Shown here one piece after another: positions 14,050 to 25,988 of a stretch of DNA of 64,000 bases. Position 1 is the stretch's first letter, and each line of letters starts with the position of its first letter. Source of the stretch: Phallusia mammillata (lineage: Eukaryota > Chordata > Ascidiacea > Phlebobranchia > Ascidiidae). The position numbers and the translations under genes are program-made. The stretch lies in assembly GCA_003260075.1 (NCBI GenBank), contig QLIY01000002.1:434746-498745 (forward strand), written 5' to 3'. The notes beneath the pieces were generated by a model. It was not told the origin of the DNA and did not search any database. It worked only from the letters and a program-made list of their open reading frames with translations.

Positions 14050-14330
14050 TTTGGGAGCAAACATTTCAGAGGTTTAACATAGAAGATTAGGTCTTGGTGT
14101 TAACATTTGAAACCATTTGATTAAATAAACCCATGTAAATGCTTATGCTTATTTTAACACTTCATGGAAGTATGTTACATCCCTAAACTGCAAAATTAAC
14201 CTCAGTTAATGGATTTTGGGGAAAAAATATGCATTCGACTGAATAAAATCATATTATTTTTAACACTAAATGTAAGTAGTTTACATCACCAAAATGGAAA
14301 ATCAACCTCAGTCATACGACTTTTAAAAAA
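14050..14330. repeat. Diverged tandem repeat
   Basis: Blocks containing CTAAATAAA, ACACTxxATGxAAGTA and AACCTCAGT recur about 110-120 bp apart, for example near 14155-14210 and 14265-14320. The copies are imperfect and coordinates are approximate. Confidence 0.5.
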
Positions 14331-14846
14331 AGTGCATAACATTTTAATGTTTGTCAAAGGATTGTTTTATTTTTTATAACTCGGCAGAACGCTATGAAAA
14401 ACTTTTTGTCAAGCATATAGGTACGAGAACCAAACCAATTCTTCAGGAGAAACACAACTATTTTTCAAACCTTTCTTAACAGCAGCACGTTGAGGAATGG
14501 TGAGTAAGAGAGAGCAAAAGATATGCCGCATTTTCAATGGTTTCAAGATTAATTACAAACACCGTTGCTTTTGTATTGTCGAAAAAAGTACCGGGCCTGC
14601 ATTCGTGATCTGGTCTAATGCAAAATATCTCTCACAAAGTGGAAGCAGGCCAGGTTAGATCCGGGGAGCAAATTAGGGGGGCACAGTGATGTATTGGCGA
14701 CGTGACGGGTCGTGCGACTACCCGGGGTTCATCAGGAAACCGAAGGTCATCGTTGTGATTGTTTTAGGCCTTTGGAAACTCTTTATGCAATTATTTACTC
14801 GAGGTGTTCCTATAGGGGTTTAGAATTGTTTTTTTGTTTTCAAAAA

Positions 14847-15080
14847 ACAAAGCCCGAATCGATCTCATTTTAAAAACAAAGGCAAATTTAAGACTCGAAA
14901 GTTTATGAATATGCGACAAAACTGATGCCGGGTTAGAATCCGAACCGAATCAAGCCCGAAACCCTGCCAAAATCTGATTGTTTTTTGAAACAAAGCCCAA
15001 ACCAGGCTCGAAAGGTTATGAATATGCGACAAAGTGATACAGAGTGTAAAGTTAGGCCCGAATCAAGCCCGTTTTCTGTT
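14847..15080. repeat. Two-copy tandem repeat, ~113 bp
   Basis: AAGTTTATGAATATGCGACAAA-like text at 14898 and 15011, and CGAATCAAGCCCG at 14946 and 15059, are both offset by 113 bp. It is a small local duplication in the large Dach intron. Confidence 0.65.
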
Positions 15081-17329
15081 GAAACTCAAGCCCAAATCCG
15101 GTCTGGAATACAACTATATAGTAGGGCTACCAACAAGCGCTGCTATTGTGCTTGAAACGCGTACGAAACTCGGCTTTGTGACAACGACACAAGATGTTTA
15201 CAACCTTATTAGGGAATTGTTGACTGAAAAATCGTAACAGCTGGTCGAATGCATTTACCAAGCCCGTTTTGATTGTTTATTGTTCCAGCAGGCGGACATC
15301 TGTTTTCGGTCGACAAAAATGATGCCGAAACCGGAATTCAAATTTGCTTTGCCTCGGCGTAATTTGCCTACAGCGGTGGCTCGTAATGGCACGCCGTACG
15401 GGAGCAAAGATTATCAAGACATGCAAACAGGTTAACGACCAAGCTGGTGGTTGTTGTTGTTGCTGTAATCACCTCGCATTAAGCATTAATGGATACTGAT
15501 TACGTGGTGATGCAAAGCACGGCTAGAAGCAAGTACTGGGTTAAAACCAACGGAAGACATTTGCAAAACTGTTCACGTGAAGTAGGAAATTGTCAAATGT
15601 AATTATAAAGGTCAAAACACAAAAATGGACCTTCAAAGAATGGGAATTTGTTATTGTTTGTAATTTTTTTGTCTCGTACATTTGTTTTACCAAGTTCCAA
15701 AACTCTTCTACTCACAAAAATACTGATTTAAAGTGTAATATTTCAAAAAAATTCCCGTTTGCTGAAGGAACATAAAAAAGATTTACATTCATAAATTCAA
15801 AAATTGATTATTGCCGATTTATGGCACCCTCTAAACGAAGTAAACGACCTCTTTAGAAAAATACATATTGGCAACATAAGGGGTTCGATTTGAAAACGAT
15901 TGTCAAATACGGTAGGAGGGCTACTGAAAATTATAGTCAACAAGCAAATTACCCAAAATCGCTCCCTTATTATGTTGACTCCTTGACCGCGAAGGGTGTT
16001 ATTGATCGTGTATTTGGTTTGTTTAAATATATTTTTGATTCCCTGATTGATTACACACACTCTTTCCAAGGGTTTATTCCAAATTGCGACATATGGCTTT
16101 GTAATGGCATATTTTTTGTTACTCGAATTGGGCAATATATATAACCCCGTAAGCCAGCATTTAGTCATAACATTTATTGCCCGAAACCTAAGTGCCGTAA
16201 CCCAGTAGCTTGATTACGTCAATAAAAATGGGGCTATGATGATACAAACGGAAATAAATCAAAATTTCCCGACATTTTAATTTCGTTTTTTTTTCAAAGT
16301 GGCTACATCATATGTTTTTAGCCCCACAAATGAACCCAAAAAACCTGAACACCCACTATGTCAGTGTACGATTTTTATGCGGGGTATTTTTACATGACGC
16401 TGTATGTACCAGTGCATATGTGCAGATCACATCATAGAATTGCTAGTTCCGTGTTTAGGGAAGTCGATCATAAAAGGGTCGTGTCGTCCTTTTAACTTAC
16501 GAGGAACCCGTTTTAACGTGACTAGGGAAGTGTCAAATTGTTATTACTTTGTGCAGAATTTCGACACAATGGGTTTTCCCGTACAAGAGGAGCTAGTCCT
16601 ACTGCTTGTGTTGAGAAGTTGATGTGTGATTATTTCGCATGAGATTAATGAGTGTTACTTTGAAACTGGCTTTTTTTTAACTAAGTGATAGAGGACACCC
16701 TCTATGACGTAATACTGCAAGAACAAAGCAAGTATTCGATCTCCATAAATCGCAAGGTTAGACATTTCTATTACTGCACACGTACTAAATCCCAGATTGA
16801 ACTTTCCTAAAAATTTGTTACTTATTTGTGAAAAGAATAACAAACTCTCATGTCGATAATAGGAAGAATAATGATACCACCAAATTCGCACGAGCATACA
16901 TTTCTAATTCTGTTCCATTCAAAACTAAATGAATCATAGTACGCCAGGTCTATTAAAGCCGTTGTACCGAATCAGCTTCCATGTTTCATCTTAGCTGTTT
17001 CAAAATTACATGAATATTTTAAACAAAAATCCAAAAGAGTCCCACTTTTGTCAATGTCTTAGTTGATATTGATGATTAACGTGATAATGGCCCTGTCCTC
17101 AATCTTGGCCAACTTGGCAAGGTCGTACAGGCGGGCTATGTTTCAACATTTGCACACTTATCAGATAGTATCGTCGCTTTTGCACGCGCCTAATCGAGAT
17201 TTCTTATGTCGAAACGCAAAATAGACACCGAACCTATCTCACTGTCCCATAGGCGACCTGATTGCATAACACATATTGATCCAAGGGCACCACTCTATAT
17301 GTCCCTATCTTAAAACCCGTACTGACACA

Positions 17330-17590
17330 TTTTTTGAAATCTCGATTTGGGTTGGAAAAAAGGAACGTGACGTAGCCATTGCGTCATCAAATATCATAAT
17401 GACGTTACCTCGATGTAGGAAAACTAAATTTTAACTTGAAATGGTCACATCTTTGCAAAAATCTTTGAAGATTTTTTTATGTCTGGAAAAATTACGTGAC
17501 GTAGCGATTCCGTCATCAAACAACATAATGTCGTCATCTCGATGTTGAAAAACAATGTTTTAACATCAAACGATAAATTCGCAAAAAAAA
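17330..17590. repeat. Two-copy tandem repeat with CRE-like cores, ~129 bp unit
   Basis: ACGTGACGTAGCxATT, then CGTCATCAAA and CATAATGxCGT, then CTCGATGT occur in the same order in two units offset by 129 bp (17365 and 17494). Each unit holds several TGACG/CGTCA half-sites. A full TGACGTCA lies just downstream at 17643 and another at 17784. This may be a small regulatory repeat or simply a tandem duplication. Confidence 0.65.
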
Positions 17591-18144
17591 CTTTGCAAAT
17601 ATTTAAAGGGTTCTTTTTGTCCAATTTACGCCATTACATTGATGACGTCATCGTAAACAAGCGCGACCGGTTTTGTATGATATGACTCGATGTGTCGGTA
17701 AGAATTGGAAAACGCCCAGAAAGATAATCGCGTTTTGGGAAGATTTGTTAATCCACGCGCGGCTGACACTCAACCGGGGTTTATGACGTCACAGATGTGA
17801 CTGCGCCGCCACGGATTAACGCCAAAAAATGTTCTGCGTCTTCCGGAGTTTGATGTTGAAGTTAAAGGTCGTAGAATTGTGGACGATTTACATTTCTCGG
17901 CGAAAATGAGTATTGACAAAATTAGATTGCAAGTGCGTTGGAGTTATTTTCGATTGCAGGATTTCGCACAGAAATAGTCTTAAATACGCACGGACATTTT
18001 GTTGCTAAATGTCAGCCAAGAAATGCAACCAATCAAAATTAACCAAAGCCGACCATAAGTTTGTAAACAATCTTGTTTAAAAATGCAGAAATTCTGAGTC
18101 TTAACCAAAACGAAACAAACAACAAAACAAGGCTGAACACTCAC

Positions 18145-18251
18145 CTAGCAGTTGTGCAGTCTTGATAGAGGATCTCGAAGTCTTTCCTTGTAATCAATTT
18201 GCATCTGTTTACACCCGGTTGAATCGCCCCAAGACCGCGAAGAATTCGTAC
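18145..18251 (-). CDS. Dach: Dach exon: end of the DACH box
   Basis: The 107 bp encode VRILRGLGAIQPGVNRCKLI and then TRKDFEILYQDCTTA, the C-terminal part of the SKI/SNO/DAC domain. The acceptor is GGCAG|GTACGA and the donor AG|GTGAGTG. The exon ends in phase 2, and the leftover AG joins a T of the next exon to give Ser, just as DACH1 continues with Ser-Arg-Pro-Gly-Arg-Pro-Pro-Lys-Arg. Confidence 0.96.
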
Positions 18252-19991
18252 CTGCCAAACCAAATCACATTGATTTAGGCCATCAGAACCCTTAGGACAC
18301 CGATTAACGCGTTCCAAGGCTTTTGGGGAAATAGTTTTAGCTAGTTAAGACCTCGTGGCTATCTTTTAATGTAAACATAGTCAGATAGGTTTAGTATGAA
18401 GTCTTTCGTTGGGTGTTTCGCGTGGTTAAGCGCTATAAGGGTTGCCAGCTTTAAGAAAATACATTTCTGCTTAAAATGATTTTTTTAGCAATGTTTTTAA
18501 TCGTGGTAAACTTTTTTATCACAATTTTTTTGGTTAATTGCCTTTGAAATGAAAACAGATGCGGTACAATCTTTTAAATACAGTAACTTGCTTCCCATTT
18601 GTTTGCATAAACGATTCCAACAAAACTTTAAACGATCAAATTAAACGATCTATTAAATTGAAATTCCGAAACAAATCAATTCATCACATTAGCACACAAA
18701 CAGTAATTGAAACCGATAAGCTAAATCATCCTTACAGCTGTCACAACACAAGCTTTGAACCGTATTGTTTATGCCAATGATGAATTAATTGATTTCGATC
18801 TATTTCCAACTATATACGGAACTTTGTTTATTGTTTCTTTGTTTTCAATTTGTTAAATATATATGTATGTATTAAGAAAGCAACCATATTGTGATAACCT
18901 TTTGGTTTTTATATGCAGCATTAACGCTCTTATACTATGTGATCAGAAAATTTTCAAGTGTGTTTCGATATTATCGTTTTTGCAGTGCAACCCTTGTTAA
19001 GGTTGTAAATAGCTTTCTTGAAACTACATTTTTTAGCTGCAAAGGGTGCGGAGAACTCCATAGTTATTTACTGGGGCAAAAGCCTTACAGATTGAAGAGT
19101 ATTTCGTAACACACAAAAAGAGAATGTACGTTGACCATTCAGGCACGTGCAAAGCCGATGTGTCCTCATAAAATCTCTACTTCCGTGTTGCAACGGATGA
19201 CTGTGAGTTCGAAAGATGATTTCTCCAAATACGGGCTTACTCATTGGGTTAACGTGGGTAAAGAAAAGTCGTGACCAAATTACAATCGATAGATAAATTC
19301 TGCCATCCCAAACGCATGAATCAAATGATTATTTCCCCTCTTTTGGCGGACATTACGTAAGACCATGTGTTAAGGGACCGTGGTTTTATTGTTTCATAAA
19401 GTCAGGAGTTCGGATAGCAAAGAATTCGAATTGCAGACAATCTATGCATTGTTTCGTCACACAATGACGCGATCTTTTGTTTGTCTGCTGGATTGTATTG
19501 TAATATTGCTTACCCTAATTAGGACTGTCTCTTTTCAGTAATATTATGACGGTAATTGGGGAATACCATTTTACAAAAATAAAAATACTTTTACGCATGA
19601 AATGTACTTTTGCAAACGACAATAAACTTAGCACTTTTTTAACATGAATATTTGGAATGAGTCTTTTTTACGTAGATTGCAATTAGAACTAAATAAGGTT
19701 ACAAATGTGTATGAGTATTTTTGCTTTAATTAACTTGCATAATTTTTTAGAACGTTGTTAATTTTTTGTGTAAGAATTCTATTTCCAAAATGGAATGATA
19801 TTGTTAGTTTAAACTGAATAGTTTGTTAGGTTGGCCCTAATAGCTGCAAGTAGCTTAAGGTTAAAAAAATTAATGCCTTTCCAATTATGGCAATCCCAAA
19901 ATACGATACTTTACAAGCAAAGGGTCGGGCTAGAACACTAACTGTGTGGTATACCATAGTGTTAGCTTTTACAAGGCCGGTAGAGTCTCAC
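18252..19991. other. Dach intron (1740 bp)
   Basis: Sequence between two firm DACH-box exons. AT-rich, with no transposon ends or RNA gene recognised. Short plus-strand open frames here show no familiar motif. Confidence 0.8.
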
Positions 19992-20093
19992 CTGTTCTAC
20001 ATTGCATACCACTGGATGGATACTCAGTCGCTTCAACTTGGTGTAAACGGTGTGTAACCCACCAACCAAATTTTTCAAGAAAAGGTCAAAGGC
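19992..20093 (-). CDS. Dach: Dach exon: core of the DACH box
   Basis: Thirty-four codons run from AFDLFLKNLVGGLHTVYTKL to PVVCNVEQ, nearly residue for residue the DACH1 core. Acceptor TTTTCAG and donor CAG|GTGAGA bound the exon, with phase 0 on both sides. This helix-rich segment forms most of the winged-helix-like SKI/SNO/DAC domain used in protein and DNA contacts. The match is strong enough to fix the gene identity alone. Confidence 0.96.
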
Positions 20094-20989
20094 CTGAAAA
20101 GAAATACACAACAGAGAATAATATTTATAGGCCATGTGGGGAGAAATGACTTTATCGGGTCTTTTGCCAAGGCGAGAGAATTGCTTGGGCACGAAATTAA
20201 TTGGAGCGAACACACTTGTAAATCTGTAAATTGGTAAGTATTAAATCGATAGGGAGATTAATGTAGGGTTGGAATTGCGTTGTTGTTATCGACTGTGTTT
20301 GAAAAATATATCGCAAGGCGTTGGCTATAATTTGTGAACTGAACAATTTAATAAAGTGTTGTTGTCACCTTATTCGTTTTGATGAATATATTTTAGATTT
20401 AAAAATAGATTACAGTACGAATTTTCGCGTAGAACTGAGTATAAATATATAAAAGTTTAAACCCATACTGAAATTTTACTTATTCAAATAGAACCGAAAC
20501 ATAAAAAAACAACCGTATGTTTTAATTTAGTAAACACATAAACTTCTGAAACGCAGGGACAAAGTGTTAAAGTTGCAGAAAATGCCAGCAGTCAAAATGG
20601 TCGTGAAGTTTTCGTGTTGACTGAGCGATAACTCCGAAACGACGATAAAACTTTGCACACGTTATCATCAAGTATCATAGTCCAAAACAAGGTTATAAAG
20701 GATTTTATTGTCTAGTTCACAAAAGTGACTTGTGCTTGCTATTGAAGGTAAGTTCAATTTTTTGCTCCCTAGTCACAACCATTTTAAATGTGAAATATCA
20801 AAAAATAAACGTTAAAATGAGTTTCCTAAAAACCAAAAATGTCTGGATAAAGGTTAAGGTGATTGCGAAAACTGTAATTAACGTTTTACCAACAACACAA
20901 TCAACCATTCAGTTAGCTATTACATAGAAGTTATCGAAAAGGGTCGTAAAACTTTGGAAAATGGTAAAAAATAAAGAATGTATTTATAC
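20094..20989. other. Dach intron (896 bp)
   Basis: AT-rich spacer between the first two DACH-box exons. Nothing else was recognised in it. Confidence 0.8.
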
Positions 20990-21127
20990 CTGTGGCAGAC
21001 AAATGTACTCCTCCCTATTTAGGCAGAAACTGGCAACTTGACGCCCTCTCAAATCCACAGTTCGGCATTCGTTATTGGCTGGAGTGTTTTCCACAGGCGG
21101 AGGCGTGCTATATGCTGGACGCTCCAT
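20990..21127 (-). CDS. Dach: Dach exon: start of the DACH box
   Basis: These 46 codons follow a TTATTTAG acceptor and end at a CAG|GTATAA donor. They read STPPPVENTPANNEC, then VDLRGRQVASF and EEYICLPQ. This matches the vertebrate DACH1 segment around NNECKMVDLRGAKVASF and ELICLPQ, the beginning of the SKI/SNO/DAC fold. Phase is 0 on both sides. The exon opens with ATG immediately after the acceptor, so it could also be the first coding exon after a non-coding leader. Confidence 0.93.
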
Positions 21128-22005
21128 CTAAATAACACAAAAGTTTTGAAGGTTAAAACACGAAACAACGTCTTTGAAGATGGTCCGATGGCTCTGAAAC
21201 CTCCCAACCAATTCACAAACTCATTAGGTTTCAGCAATACAGCCTTCAAAATGTATTGTTTATTTACTGTTCGTTTTTCGCGCAAACAAATCAATTAGAG
21301 TTAATTTATAGTCCATCATTAGGCTACAAGCTGTGCGAAACAACAGTTGACATGACAATATTCTGATGTAGGCGTCTCGTATGGGATGTCGATTGGTTAT
21401 TTTACAACAAAATCTACTAAACGAGCTGCAATTGCCAAGACTGAAACGTTGTTCAAATTAAAACAAGCACCCCTTTGATTTTTCTATTGGACTGGCCCTT
21501 GCAGATGCACATAGTTATAGGACGAGCTTTTTGCAACTAATCACTATCAATCAATGGAGAGGTTTCCCCCAGTAATTTCGGAACATCACAATTTGCAATT
21601 TCCCATATTGCTCTCGACATGAATCGGTTATTACTTACAAGGGGACCCCGATTGTGGTCGGACTCGTAAAAAGGGTGGAAGTGCACACGACGGTGCCGAG
21701 AGGTATAGGGACTGTGCTGGCGAAATTAATCATTTTCTGATGCACGCTTTTCTGCATTTGTTATTGGCGCCATTTAAAACGTCGACAAAGCAACACGAAA
21801 CTTTACAGACACGCACGAGTAAAATGTCTGACGCCAAATCCTTAAAAGGCTTGGCAATTTGAAATATACCGGCTTGCGGAGACCCAATACACTTTAATCC
21901 ATTTTTGCCATATGCGCCTGGATAACTTTATGAGGTAAAAACGAATACAAAAAGTTCAATATTCAAAGTGGCCACTTATATCGGAAACGTTACCAGGAAC
22001 AGTGA

Positions 22006-22028
22006 TGACGTCACAAACAATGACGTCA
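22006..22028. promoter_or_regulatory. Paired TGACGTCA (CRE/ATF) palindromes
   Basis: Two perfect TGACGTCA octamers at 22006-22013 and 22021-22028 have centres 15 bp apart, so they lie on roughly opposite faces of the helix. CREB/ATF-family bZIP dimers bind this octamer. They sit 0.9 kb upstream of the first firm Dach exon. Function is inferred only from the motif and clustering. Confidence 0.45.
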
Positions 22029-22077
22029 TGATGTACAAATTTTCCAAAACGTCATGCTGGACAAACGGACCAAGGAG

Positions 22078-22141
<64 letters not shown>
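22078..22141. repeat. Poly-C tract, 64 bases
   Basis: Sixty-four uninterrupted C residues, preceded by CCAAGGAG and followed by GGGGTGGC, some 50 bp after the paired TGACGTCA sites. It produces meaningless poly-Pro frames. No flanking duplication was seen. Confidence 0.95.
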
Positions 22142-22143
<2 letters not shown>

Positions 22144-25100
22144 GGTGGCCCGCTACAGCAAAACGAGTCGCAATCGAAAAGCGAGCGGTTTGATGAATCG
22201 TGTAGAGTTTCCCGAACGCATTGGCCAATCAGAAAAAAATTGGATTAATAACCCGTGGAGCAGAGTTAACAGTAGGAAACCAACACTATTATTAACTGAA
22301 AGAGGCCGACAGTACATTTGTTTTCCCCTCCCACACCGCATTTACCTCTGGCATGGCGCGCGGTGCATTGCGCTATGAGCCGGTGCCGATTGCAATTTAG
22401 ATCGATTCGGGTGCTGCGGCATAGCGGCGACATGAAATACGCGGAACTCTGCGCCCCTTGACACAGTGATAATTCATTCCCGACACAGAACGCCAGCGCG
22501 TACAGTATCAACACCCGGGAAACCCCAAATTTCTTTAAATACAAGCTATAGCTGACCTATAGTCGCCAGGCGCATTTATTATATTTCAGCGCGAGGTTTT
22601 GACTTTTCGTTGTAAACCAAGCAACGGGCTCTGAGCATGAAGTGCCATAAGTCACATTAATAGGCGATGATGCGATGGAAATGTAATTAGAAACCGACGC
22701 GGAGTTTCCATTGGTTAGTGAGAAACGTTGGGACTGCGACAGATTTGTCCGTGCCTCTCAATAGAGCAAAGATATTGCGCAAATATAGAAATCAGATACG
22801 GATTTATATAGCGGAAACGGCAAAGCATTTCACCCACGCCCATATGGCTCATACAGGCAGGCGTGTTTAGCTGGCAAATGTGGATATAACTGCTGCGGTT
22901 AGTGGGAAAAAAACCTTAATCTGAGCATGCCGCCCTCAGAACACTGCAAATGTATCAAATTCCGTTCCTATTGAAATAAATGCGATTTTGCGTCGCTACG
23001 ATGGAAACAATAACTCGATTGAGTAATGAGTCCGGTATTCATTTGTCTAACTGCCATTGGTTTGCTCGCTTAGCGGGTGAGGCGACGTTTATATTTGTAA
23101 AAAGAGCGACACAGCTGGTGGCAATGGGGGGCAGGCGAGCGCATTGACATTCGAATGACCGCTCGTTCGCCACCAAACAAACTGTTTATGATGTCAGAAT
23201 CACTTCCCTATGCCCGGGTGAAGCGACATGTTGAGCGTGGGAATTCAGAACCCGTTAATTTCCGGACATTTGCGAATATACTTGTGTGTGTTTTATATAA
23301 AGCTAGAGTGTTTAGAAATGAGCAATTTCATGCATTCCCTCTAACAGACAATATCATAACCATATACGATCGCTATTTGTTTCGTTTTTTTCTAGGAATT
23401 TTATTTTAATAAAAAAAACTCACTCCCAAATATTTACATCGACTTGTTTTGTTTATTGGAAACGTGTCTCCAAATTTTAGGAATTTAAAGTAAAAAACAA
23501 CAGATTTGTCCCTTTTATTAGTCATAATTGGAAAATAGGTAGGGCGTGTGTATATAGTTTCTTTGTCGTTAGTTAGGTTGTAAATAAACGCGCGCTCGGC
23601 AAATTCTGAGCAAACTTCTGGTTAGCAGATGAATAAATCAATTCGTTTAACTACGCAAAGGAAACGTAACTCAAATCGCCGACGACCGCGTACTTATTTG
23701 TCCAAGCCGTAAATCGGCGTCGATAAATGTAGCAATAATTCCGAAGTCGACTTATTACTGAGCAACCACCTCAGCGAGTAACGCGAGAAGGGGAAAAGGC
23801 TGTAGGAGCCTTCTTACACAAAAGCCGATTCGATTACTTAATTCACTGCCAAAGAAGGCGTCAGTGAAAGTGAGACATTTCAAAATGGCGACTTCTGGCT
23901 GAAATTACTCTTTGGCGCCATTTTGACGCATAATTGCACGTTTTTTTGCGACCGCGTGCATAACTAAGCATAATGCGAATTTGGCATCCGTTTTTAAACC
24001 GTTTGCGTTCGTTTTCGAGAAATTACTCCGACAGCTACCAGCATTCCTGTATTAAAGCGTGAGGTCTGTTTCTATATGGCGTTTAAGGTAGCGAGCTTTC
24101 CACCCACGTGGCGCTATACGAGAAGGGCTTAGTTTGGTTTACGTGGCATGGCTGGTTAACGATTAGCCCAATGCACTGTGTAGTAGCGATTATAAGCGCA
24201 TAAACAGTTACATTAATTGGGCGTAAAGGCGGCTCTTTTGCTCCTAACGTCTCTTCCAACAAAGTAGCAAGTCACAAAGTAGCATTGTCACTGGGGTTGA
24301 CATATGTTATCGGCTGGTATTCGACCCCGTCAAATAGACCCTAAGTGCCGGAATTGGCCCCAAGGCTTGACATGGAAGCGATGCTATTTGTACTGCGGTG
24401 CAGAAACGGCAAAAAACTTGAGCCGCTTATCGTAATCCCAATCGCTTATCACTTCTGTGACCCGTGACAAAATTCGTGTGACAGAAAACAACAATTTCGA
24501 CTAACGCACGTAATATCTGAAGGTGTCTTGTTAATTTGTCCGGTAATGGCCAGAAAACCCGATCGGGCAATAAACACGCGGTTTTCACTTTGACAGCGAG
24601 TAAATTGACCTAAAATAAAGTCAGTCGGTCTGTTTTTTGCCGATGCACTAAAGACGTTTGCCATTTAAAGACAGACAGTCTTGGTAAATTTTGACAAAAC
24701 GTGCGATTTAAAGTTGCTATGCATCAAACTTTTCAGCGAATTTTTTTGTGCAAGCAAAAAAAGTTTTAAAGACCATTTTAGAGCCATATTGTTTACATAC
24801 TTTATTTACATTACCATTTCCGACAGATTGAAAACTTGCTGTATGAAAACATAGTTCAAGCAACTATATATTAACTGTACTCAAACACAAAAACAAAATA
24901 CAACACATTTTCTTTGGAGTTTTGCTCATAAACATTTAATATCCGAAAAAACTTTCGCGTTGTTCAAGTTTAAACAAATGCAAGGCAAAGCGAAGTGCGG
25001 GCCGCCGGTCCAATAACAAATGTTTGGATTGTGAAGTCGTTTAGAAGGGGCCGCCACCCCTCACGCTACTGTGCTGTTTACGTTTGCTGCGCCTTCTCGC

Positions 25101-25904
25101 TTATTTGTTATTCAATTGTTTGACAAGGTAACGAAGAGCAGGTTCTGCCTTACTGCTGCCTGCACGGGTCTCTAACCCAATTTCTGTGTGTCCAAAGATT
25201 TCGTTAACAAATCGACCTATTTAACGGATTCCTACACCACGCAATGTTCCTACTAATCTGACATTTCTGCGATAAAGCCGATGGAAAGCAAACTTTTCAA
25301 AAATTGTGTCTCACTTTTCAAAGTGGCCGCATTTTTTTGAAACGTATACTTATGCATACACAAATCGGTTTAATTTAAAGTAGCGTCGTTTTACAAACAT
25401 AAGTCTATTATTGTGCATTTATTTATAAATGTAGGTTTGTGTTATATTTATAGCTAGAATGTTTGTATATGTTCGTTTGTAAATTAACCGCACTTCTGAA
25501 ACTGACATAGTTTTGGAACTTCAGAAAAACAAAACTTTTGATAAATTTGTTAGTTTTAAAGTAAGTTTAAAATTTAATACCGAATTAATCATTCCATCAA
25601 TATTTACTGTTAAGTTAGTGCAAATTCGGCCTTAAATTTACAAAACAAGTCAAGCATCGCTGAACGAACGCGGCACAAATTCGCAGAATATTCCATGCAC
25701 AGTGCAGGTACGCCAGCGCGAAAAATGTCGCTTAACGGGAAAACGGGCGTCGATTTTCCGCCGAATTTTTGGGCCCAATCCCAGGTTATACGAGCCGGCG
25801 TGCTAAACTGTGGTGTCCAATATCAGGTTATTGACAGACTTAGCAGCCACTGATTTGGAAGTTACTTTGTGCGTGGTGTCGTCACAAAATCGAGCGGGTC
25901 TTAC

Positions 25905-25988
25905 CTTGTAGGGAGGCAACTGTGGTGACGTCATAGTCGGGGAATCCCATTTGGCCTGCATTGGCGCTCCTGTAGGCATTACCAACAT
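25905..25988 (-). CDS. Dach: Dach probable first coding exon
   Basis: The exon holds 28 codons, starting with ATG at 25988 and ending in Pro-Pro-Tyr-Lys directly before a GTAAGA donor. Its phase (0) fits the next exon, which begins after an AG with Met-Glu-Arg-Pro. The product is Pro/Thr/Ser-rich, as is the DACH1 region before the DACH box. A TGACGTCA site lies inside the exon. Alternatively, translation could begin at the ATG that opens the next exon (21127), with this piece unrelated. The link rests on the donor, phase and composition, not on strong sequence similarity. Confidence 0.55.

Larger units (their letters stand above)
3267..18144. other. Large Dach intron (14.9 kb)
   Basis: No exon is evident between the DACH-box end and the RPGRPPKR exon. 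The interval contains minisatellites near 5.6-6.25, 14.05-14.33, 14.85-15.08 and 17.33-17.59 kb. It also holds a 58-base poly-C, three C10-joined duplications, a tRNA-like SINE candidate and a hAT MITE. TGACGTCA sites lie at 4390, 7039, 17643 and 17784. Locally GC-richer blocks, for example 3.95-4.43 and 9.8-10.0 kb, could be regulatory, but that is only suggestive. Confidence 0.55.
21128..25904. other. Putative Dach intron 1 or upstream region (4.8 kb)
   Basis: No exon could be supported. It contains two closely spaced TGACGTCA sites (22006 and 22021), a 64-base poly-C and GC-richer stretches around 22.1-23.2 and 23.6-24.4 kb. If the exon at 25905-25988 is not part of Dach, this is upstream flanking sequence. 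Confidence 0.5.
2553..25988 (-). other. Dach: dachshund (Dach) gene locus, minus strand, 3' end beyond the window
   Basis: Dach is a nuclear transcriptional cofactor of the SKI/SNO/DAC family that works with Six and Eya proteins in retinal determination and other developmental programmes. The exons, read on the minus strand, are 25905-25988 (probable), 20990-21127, 19992-20093, 18145-18251, 3176-3266 and 2553-2646 (tentative). All splice phases agree (0, 0, 0, 2, 0). The joined product has the ENTP-NNEC lead-in, the full DACH-box and the SRPGRPPKR motif at its end, in the order known for vertebrate DACH1. About 205 residues lie in the window. The C-terminal conserved coiled-coil region must lie beyond position 1. 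Intron sizes are 4777, 896, 1740, 14878 and 529 bp. The gene has no long open frame and is easily missed by ORF scans. Confidence 0.9.

Noticed and set aside
19930..19975. Imperfect inverted repeat AACACTA...TAGTGTT near a Dach exon
   Set aside because: Short and imperfect; compatible with chance in AT-rich DNA.
21968..22378. 136-residue poly-Pro open frame
   Set aside because: Produced by the 64-C tract; no motif, no splice context.
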